From Methylomarinum sp964442675 (lineage in GTDB: Bacteria > Pseudomonadota > Gammaproteobacteria > Methylococcales > Methylomonadaceae), in contig CAYUAE010000074.1 in the NCBI GenBank assembly GCA_964442675.1, forward strand, positions 1 to 10,137: 10,137 nucleotides of DNA. Reading direction: 5' to 3'. Below the pieces are notes generated by a model, which was given only the letters and a program-made list of their open reading frames with translations, did no database searches and had not been told where the DNA came from. Shown piece after piece: positions 6,347-10,137 of this stretch; the first letter of the stretch is position 1; each line of letters begins with the position of its first letter. Position numbers and translations under genes: made by a program.

Positions 6347-7030
6347 TTACCTTTCCGATTCTTTTTTAGCCACTTTATCACGCAGATAAACCGGCATAGC
6401 GCGTTCCGGCGCAACTGCCCTGCCCTGCCGATAATCCTCGGCCGCCAACTGCACCACAGTCGCCGCATGTGGCCAGACATCGGCATCAACCGTTTCAAGC
6501 TGAGTTCCAAGCCGTGCTGATAACTCGGATTCGTAAACGCCCCAACCCGAACCGATACCACAACCTTTGCCCTCAGGAAATACAATGGCCTCAGCCGCCG
6601 TCACCGCCTCTTGTCCGACTAATTGTGCCAGCCCCTGACTGTTTTTTTGATAGACAGCCCAGAAAATCTCTCCCATCCGGGCATCGAGCGCGGTAAACGC
6701 CAGATTGTGCTGATTCTGGTTGAAAGAAAATTGCGCTATTGATGCCAACGTAGAAACCGGCAACACGGGAACATCAGCCCCTAACGCAATACCTTGCACC
6801 ACGCCGGTAGCGATTCTGACACCGGTAAATGAACCCGGCCCGCAGCCAAACGCAATGGCATCGAGTTCGCTGACCGCCAAATCTGCCTCGCGCAATAACG
6901 CCTCGATCATCGGCAATATCAAACGCGTATGTTCGCGCGGCGCCATTTGAAAACGCTCGCAAATCTCGCCATCCACCCATAATGCCGCAGAACACGCGGG
7001 CGTTGCCGTTTCAACCGCTAATAATTTCAC
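6347..7030 (-). CDS. tsaB: tRNA t6A biosynthesis protein TsaB
   Basis: TsaB (YeaZ) is the non-catalytic ASKHA-fold partner of TsaD in the complex that transfers threonylcarbamoyl to A37 of ANN-decoding tRNAs. The 227-residue length is usual. The N-terminus reads LLAVETATPACSAAL (3-17), a phosphate-loop-like strand, and the signature GPGSFTGVRIA is at 64-74. It starts with GTG at 7030, overlapping the helicase stop by four bases (GTGA), which implies coupling. The yoaA-tsaB order is the same as in E. coli. No defects are seen. Confidence 0.95.
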   Translation of the reverse strand: MKLLAVETATPACSAALWVDGEICERFQMAPREHTRLILPMIEALLREADLAVSELDAIAFGCGPGSFTGVRIATGVVQGIALGADVPVLPVSTLASIAQFSFNQNQHNLAFTALDARMGEIFWAVYQKNSQGLAQLVGQEAVTAAEAIVFPEGKGCGIGSGWGVYESELSARLGTQLETVDADVWPHAATVVQLAAEDYRQGRAVAPERAMPVYLRDKVAKKESER

Positions 7031-8949
7031 GACGTCCTCTCATCCGCAAAAAATTGTTTAACATCTTCAATATCCCGGCTACGCCGCATCGGCGGCACAC
7101 TGTCCAGAAACATCTGCCCATAAGCCCTTTTCAACAATCGCGGATCACACACCATCAACACGCCGCGATCATTCTCATCCCGAATCAAGCGCCCGACACC
7201 TTGCCGCAGGGCGATGATGGCCGCTGGCAATTGGTATTCAAAAAAGGGATTACGGCCCTGTTGTTCCATTGCATGTAAGCGTGCCTTCAACACCGGATCG
7301 CCAGGTGATGCAAACGGCAGTTTGTCAATAATGACGCAGGATAACGCATCACCTCTGACATCCACACCTTCCCAGAAACTGGCTGTCGCCAACAGGATGG
7401 CATTGCCTTTTTGTTTGAATTGCTCCAGCAATACCTGTTTGGATTTTGTCCCCTGCACTAACAAAGGATACTCGACCCGGTCAGCCAATAATTCCGCCGC
7501 ACGCTGTAATGCCCGATGACTGGTGAATAAAAAGAAAGTCCGGCCACGACTGGCTTCCAGTACAGGCACGACAAATTCTATGATTTTATCGGTATAATCA
7601 GATTCAGCCGGTTTGGGCAGTCCGCGCGGGTGATAAAATAACGCCTGTTTTGCATAATCAAACGGACTGTCCCAGCTTTTACATTCTGTGTCATATAACC
7701 CCAAATTACGGGAAAAATGCTCAAACCGGCCGGCCACACTCAAGGTTGCCGAGGTAAAAATCCACGTCGCCGGATGCTGTTGCATAAAGCCCTTGAATTC
7801 CTTGGCAATATCCAGCGGCGTCCGACTCAGAGTGAATGATTTGCTGTGCACCTCAAACCATTTTATCCATTCGCCTTGTTCATCATGCAAAATACTGTTG
7901 AGCTGATTCTCATAAGTCTCCGCCCGTTCAAAACACGATTCTAAGCCTTTGCTGCGTACCGACGCCATTTCCAGCTGATCGGTCAAGGTTTGCAATTGCC
8001 GATACACCGATTCCAACGCCGCCGAAATCTTGGGATTGTTTTCAATTTCCTGCCAATCGCCGCGGCGCAGTTCCAGCCCAAAGGCCAGGCGCAAATCCTT
8101 GACCTCAATCCGTAGCTCTTCAAATGCAGTGCGAAGCTCAGGCATATCGCTGGCGTCTTTAAAATATTCAACTTCGGTATCGGCTGCTAAATCATTCAAT
8201 TGCCTGGCGCCGACAGAAACCCCTAAAAAATTAGACGCCACATCGGCCAGCTGATGTGCCTCGTCGATGATCACAACCTCTGCGCTCGGCAATAATTCGC
8301 CAAAGCCAATTTGCCGGATCGACCAGTCCGCACATAACAAATGATGATTCACCACGACCAAATCGGCTTCTTGCGCTTTTTTACGCGCCTGCACCAAAAA
8401 ACAATCGGCATAATCCGGACAATCCTGTCCTAAGCAATTTTCCACCGTCGATGTCGCGTTGTACCAGACAGGATTACCTTCCTGAACATCACTGATTTCG
8501 GCAATATCTCCGGTTTTCGTGCGTTTGGCCCATTGCTTGATCTGTGCCAGCGCCGCAGCGTCTTCTTTGTTATAGCCGATCGCATTATTCAGTGCGTTGT
8601 CCAAACGATAGGTGCACAAATAATTGGCCCGGCCTTTCAATAACGCCGGCACAAAAGGCTGCTGCTTCAAGGCGCTGCGAATAACGGGAATATCTTTATT
8701 GAATAACTGGTCCTGTAGATTTTTGGTGCCGGTGGACACAATCACTTTTTTTCCGGCCAGAATGGCGGGAATCAAATAGGCGAAGGTTTTACCTGTACCG
8801 GTGCCGGCTTCGGCAATCAGATTCTGTTCGGACTCGATGGCTTGCCAGATTGCCTCGGCCATATCGACCTGACCTGCTCTCGGCTGATAATCTTCGATAA
8901 CACGGGATAAATTACCGTCCGCGGCAAAAAATTGTTTAACGACTGACAC
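7027..8949 (-). CDS. yoaA: YoaA-like Fe-S superfamily 2 DNA helicase (DinG/XPD type)
   Basis: A 640-residue ATP-dependent DNA helicase of the DinG/XPD group. Walker A is EAGTGTGKT (47-55), the Walker B box is DEAH (229-232), and motif VI is QGVGRLIR (583-590). Four cysteines, at 112, 172, 177 and 183, fit the Fe-S cluster domain. WIFTSATLS (396-404) and SFWEGVDVRGD (524-534) are further helicase motifs. Length and sequence fit E. coli YoaA (636 residues), which binds the clamp-loader subunit HolC and aids repair, better than DinG, and the tsaB neighbour agrees. It starts with GTG at 8949, only 3 bases after the lipoprotein stop and without a clear Shine-Dalgarno, so it is probably coupled. 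Confidence 0.95.
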   Translation of the reverse strand: MSVVKQFFAADGNLSRVIEDYQPRAGQVDMAEAIWQAIESEQNLIAEAGTGTGKTFAYLIPAILAGKKVIVSTGTKNLQDQLFNKDIPVIRSALKQQPFVPALLKGRANYLCTYRLDNALNNAIGYNKEDAAALAQIKQWAKRTKTGDIAEISDVQEGNPVWYNATSTVENCLGQDCPDYADCFLVQARKKAQEADLVVVNHHLLCADWSIRQIGFGELLPSAEVVIIDEAHQLADVASNFLGVSVGARQLNDLAADTEVEYFKDASDMPELRTAFEELRIEVKDLRLAFGLELRRGDWQEIENNPKISAALESVYRQLQTLTDQLEMASVRSKGLESCFERAETYENQLNSILHDEQGEWIKWFEVHSKSFTLSRTPLDIAKEFKGFMQQHPATWIFTSATLSVAGRFEHFSRNLGLYDTECKSWDSPFDYAKQALFYHPRGLPKPAESDYTDKIIEFVVPVLEASRGRTFFLFTSHRALQRAAELLADRVEYPLLVQGTKSKQVLLEQFKQKGNAILLATASFWEGVDVRGDALSCVIIDKLPFASPGDPVLKARLHAMEQQGRNPFFEYQLPAAIIALRQGVGRLIRDENDRGVLMVCDPRLLKRAYGQMFLDSVPPMRRSRDIEDVKQFFADERTS

Positions 8950-8952
8950 GAT

Positions 8953-9531
8953 TTATTGAATCTGGCGCGCTTTTAATTCGGCTTCCCTGGCGCCTTGCAA
9001 ATCATGCTGCAAGCGTCTGGCCTGAGCGATCAACAGCCAGCACTGCCGTTTCAAACGCGGATTACCGGCCGCCAATAACGCCGCTTTCTTGGCCAAATCT
9101 TCTGCCAATACGGGTTTTTCCTGTTGCAGACGTATTTTTGCCAGTTTATACGTGACTTCAGGGTTACGCGGCGTAATGCGCAAGGCACGTTCCAATCGTG
9201 CAACCGCCGTATCTAAATCGCCCGCACGGCTGTAGCGCTCAGATTCGGAAATCAATGCAACAACGGCCGGCGTCAACGGTTTATTGACGGACTCATAACG
9301 AGAATACTGCGGTGGCTCAACGCTCTCCGTCCGGCTGCTCTGCTTGCTTGCCAGCGGAGTCGTTTCTGTCACAGTCGGCTCATAAGGGCGTTCCAAAGGT
9401 TTTGAATACGGCGGATTCCGATACGGATCGACAACTGTGCCTGAGCCATAAACCGGTGCGGGGGGCTGATAACCGGTACAGGCTTGCAAGCCCAATAAAG
9501 AGGAGATAAATAAAAATCGACGATATTGCAT
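8953..9531 (-). CDS. TPR-containing putative lipoprotein
   Basis: I do not recognise a named family. From the ATG at 9531 the protein has 192 residues. It opens with a lipoprotein signal: two Arg (4-5), a hydrophobic core (6-15), and a lipobox L-Q-A-C with Cys18 as the lipidation site. A Pro/Tyr-rich linker (about 20-85) follows, then a helical region (about 87-190) with TPR-like periodicity (AVARLERALRITPRNPEVTY and a second repeat after it). An upstream in-frame ATG at 9561 would place ten extra residues before the signal and overlaps a TATAAT box, so I prefer 9531. Neither start has a strong Shine-Dalgarno. It is probably an outer-membrane-anchored scaffold protein and the first gene of the yoaA-tsaB transcript. 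Confidence 0.8.
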   Translation of the reverse strand: MQYRRFLFISSLLGLQACTGYQPPAPVYGSGTVVDPYRNPPYSKPLERPYEPTVTETTPLASKQSSRTESVEPPQYSRYESVNKPLTPAVVALISESERYSRAGDLDTAVARLERALRITPRNPEVTYKLAKIRLQQEKPVLAEDLAKKAALLAAGNPRLKRQCWLLIAQARRLQHDLQGAREAELKARQIQ

Positions 9532-9559
9532 AGTGGCAAGCAATCCATTCAAAACGTTC

Positions 9560-9565
9560 ATTATA
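9560..9565 (-). promoter_or_regulatory. Consensus -10 box for the lipoprotein-yoaA-tsaB operon
   Basis: TATAAT on the minus strand, a perfect -10 match. No good -35 box lies at 16-18 bases; the nearest TTG motif (TTGTAC, 9580-9585) is only 14 bases away. Transcription would start near 9553, upstream of the ATG at 9531 but downstream of the ATG at 9561, which supports the shorter lipoprotein. It also suggests a transcript separate from the 9618-10137 gene. Confidence 0.4.
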
Positions 9566-9617
9566 CCTGAAGTCCATCAGTACAAGAGACCCTTAACCTG
9601 GAAGAAGCAAAGCCGAA

Positions 9618-10137
9618 TTAAAACAATTCAATTTTATCGCTCTGTTGATTGGCCTGTCTCGCCAAATCAATCGCCTCATCTATCGATTTCCCAGCTAAAA
9701 TGGCGTCAAACATGACTCGCTCAGACTCCATGGTGTAATGCTTGCGAATGTCCTGCTGAAATTTTTGCCATTCCAATGGATTATAAAGACGCTGGGGATC
9801 ACTGATCACAGACGAAAGCCCATCCAGATTATGCACCACATGATCCAGACATTGCTGCAGGCGATCATAAAACTGAACTGCCTCGATCGACGACTGCACT
9901 TGCGCCTGCAGCGCCTGAATATTATCCAATGCCTGTGCTTTTTCCGAAGCGTTTTCCAGACTTTGCAACGCTTTTTCAAGCGCACTCAGGTTTTGCCCCA
10001 TTGCCATCAATGCGTCAGCCAACACCGCAACCGACGCATCACCTTCGTGCATACCGTTTTGTACCATCGCAACCGATACGGTCAGCAATTTAACAGTTTC
10101 CCTTATCTGGCTCCAATCCAGATCCGGCTGCTGTTGT
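9618..10137 (-). CDS. Partial helical protein of unknown function with CheZ-like motif
   Basis: The frame is open to the window edge, so the N-terminus is missing; a TTG at 10088 is an internal codon rather than a convincing start, because coding-like sequence (QQQPDLDWSQIRETVKLL) continues above it. About 173 residues are visible, almost all predicted helix. Counting from the TTG codon, residues 69-89 (EAVQFYDRLQQCLDHVVHN) include Asp75 and Gln79 spaced D-x-x-x-Q inside a helix. That is the pattern of the CheZ phosphatase active helix, and the flanking residues also resemble it. The C-terminal part (YNPLEWQKFQ, then YTMESERVMFD) looks like a conserved separate module. I do not recognise the family. 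Function is inferred, not shown. Confidence 0.6.
   Translation of the reverse strand, partial: QQQPDLDWSQIRETVKLLTVSVAMVQNGMHEGDASVAVLADALMAMGQNLSALEKALQSLENASEKAQALDNIQALQAQVQSSIEAVQFYDRLQQCLDHVVHNLDGLSSVISDPQRLYNPLEWQKFQQDIRKHYTMESERVMFDAILAGKSIDEAIDLARQANQQSDKIELF

Noticed and set aside
7027..8949. Naming the helicase DinG
   Set aside because: Length, sequence and the downstream tsaB fit YoaA better; DinG is a related but separate paralogue.

Overview
The window looks like ordinary chromosomal backbone of a gammaproteobacterium. The evidence is gene order and protein type: a YoaA-like helicase coupled to tsaB, a YciO / site-2 protease / ScpA / ScpB / RluB run, and a purE-purK pair. Having ScpA-ScpB rather than MukBEF argues against enteric bacteria and Vibrio. 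I cannot name the genus. I saw no mobile elements, tRNA or rRNA genes, or CRISPR arrays. Coding density is very high.

Layout. (1) 1-250: the start of a partial, unrecognised leftward gene (1-108), then a divergent promoter region of about 140 bases with candidate promoters on both strands. (2) 251-2270, rightward: purE, purK and hemJ, tightly packed; these cover a two-step section of purine synthesis plus the protoporphyrinogen oxidase step of heme synthesis. (3) 2287-9531, leftward. Reading in transcription order the genes are a TPR lipoprotein, yoaA, tsaB, yciO, a site-2 protease, scpA, scpB and rluB. Most junctions are overlaps or gaps of a few bases. The exceptions are a 61-base gap before yciO and a 104-base gap before the protease that holds a strong hairpin. 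(4) 9618-10137, leftward: the C-terminal part of a helical protein of unknown function, cut by the window edge, with a CheZ-like D-x-x-x-Q helix.

Themes. ScpA and ScpB are the kleisin and winged-helix partners of SMC in chromosome condensation. TsaB belongs to the t6A tRNA-modification complex, and YciO is a paralogue of TsaC, which makes the t6A precursor. RluB modifies 23S rRNA. YoaA is an Fe-S helicase linked to DNA repair.

The most unusual points concern scpB. Its product carries an apparent tandem duplication of the first winged-helix half-domain. Its acidic C-terminal tail is encoded in a 140-base overlap with the basic N-terminal tail of RluB. Its longest possible N-terminus overlaps scpA by 215 bases. 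I did not find a convincing wholly new system; the partial CheZ-like gene is the best candidate for something poorly described.
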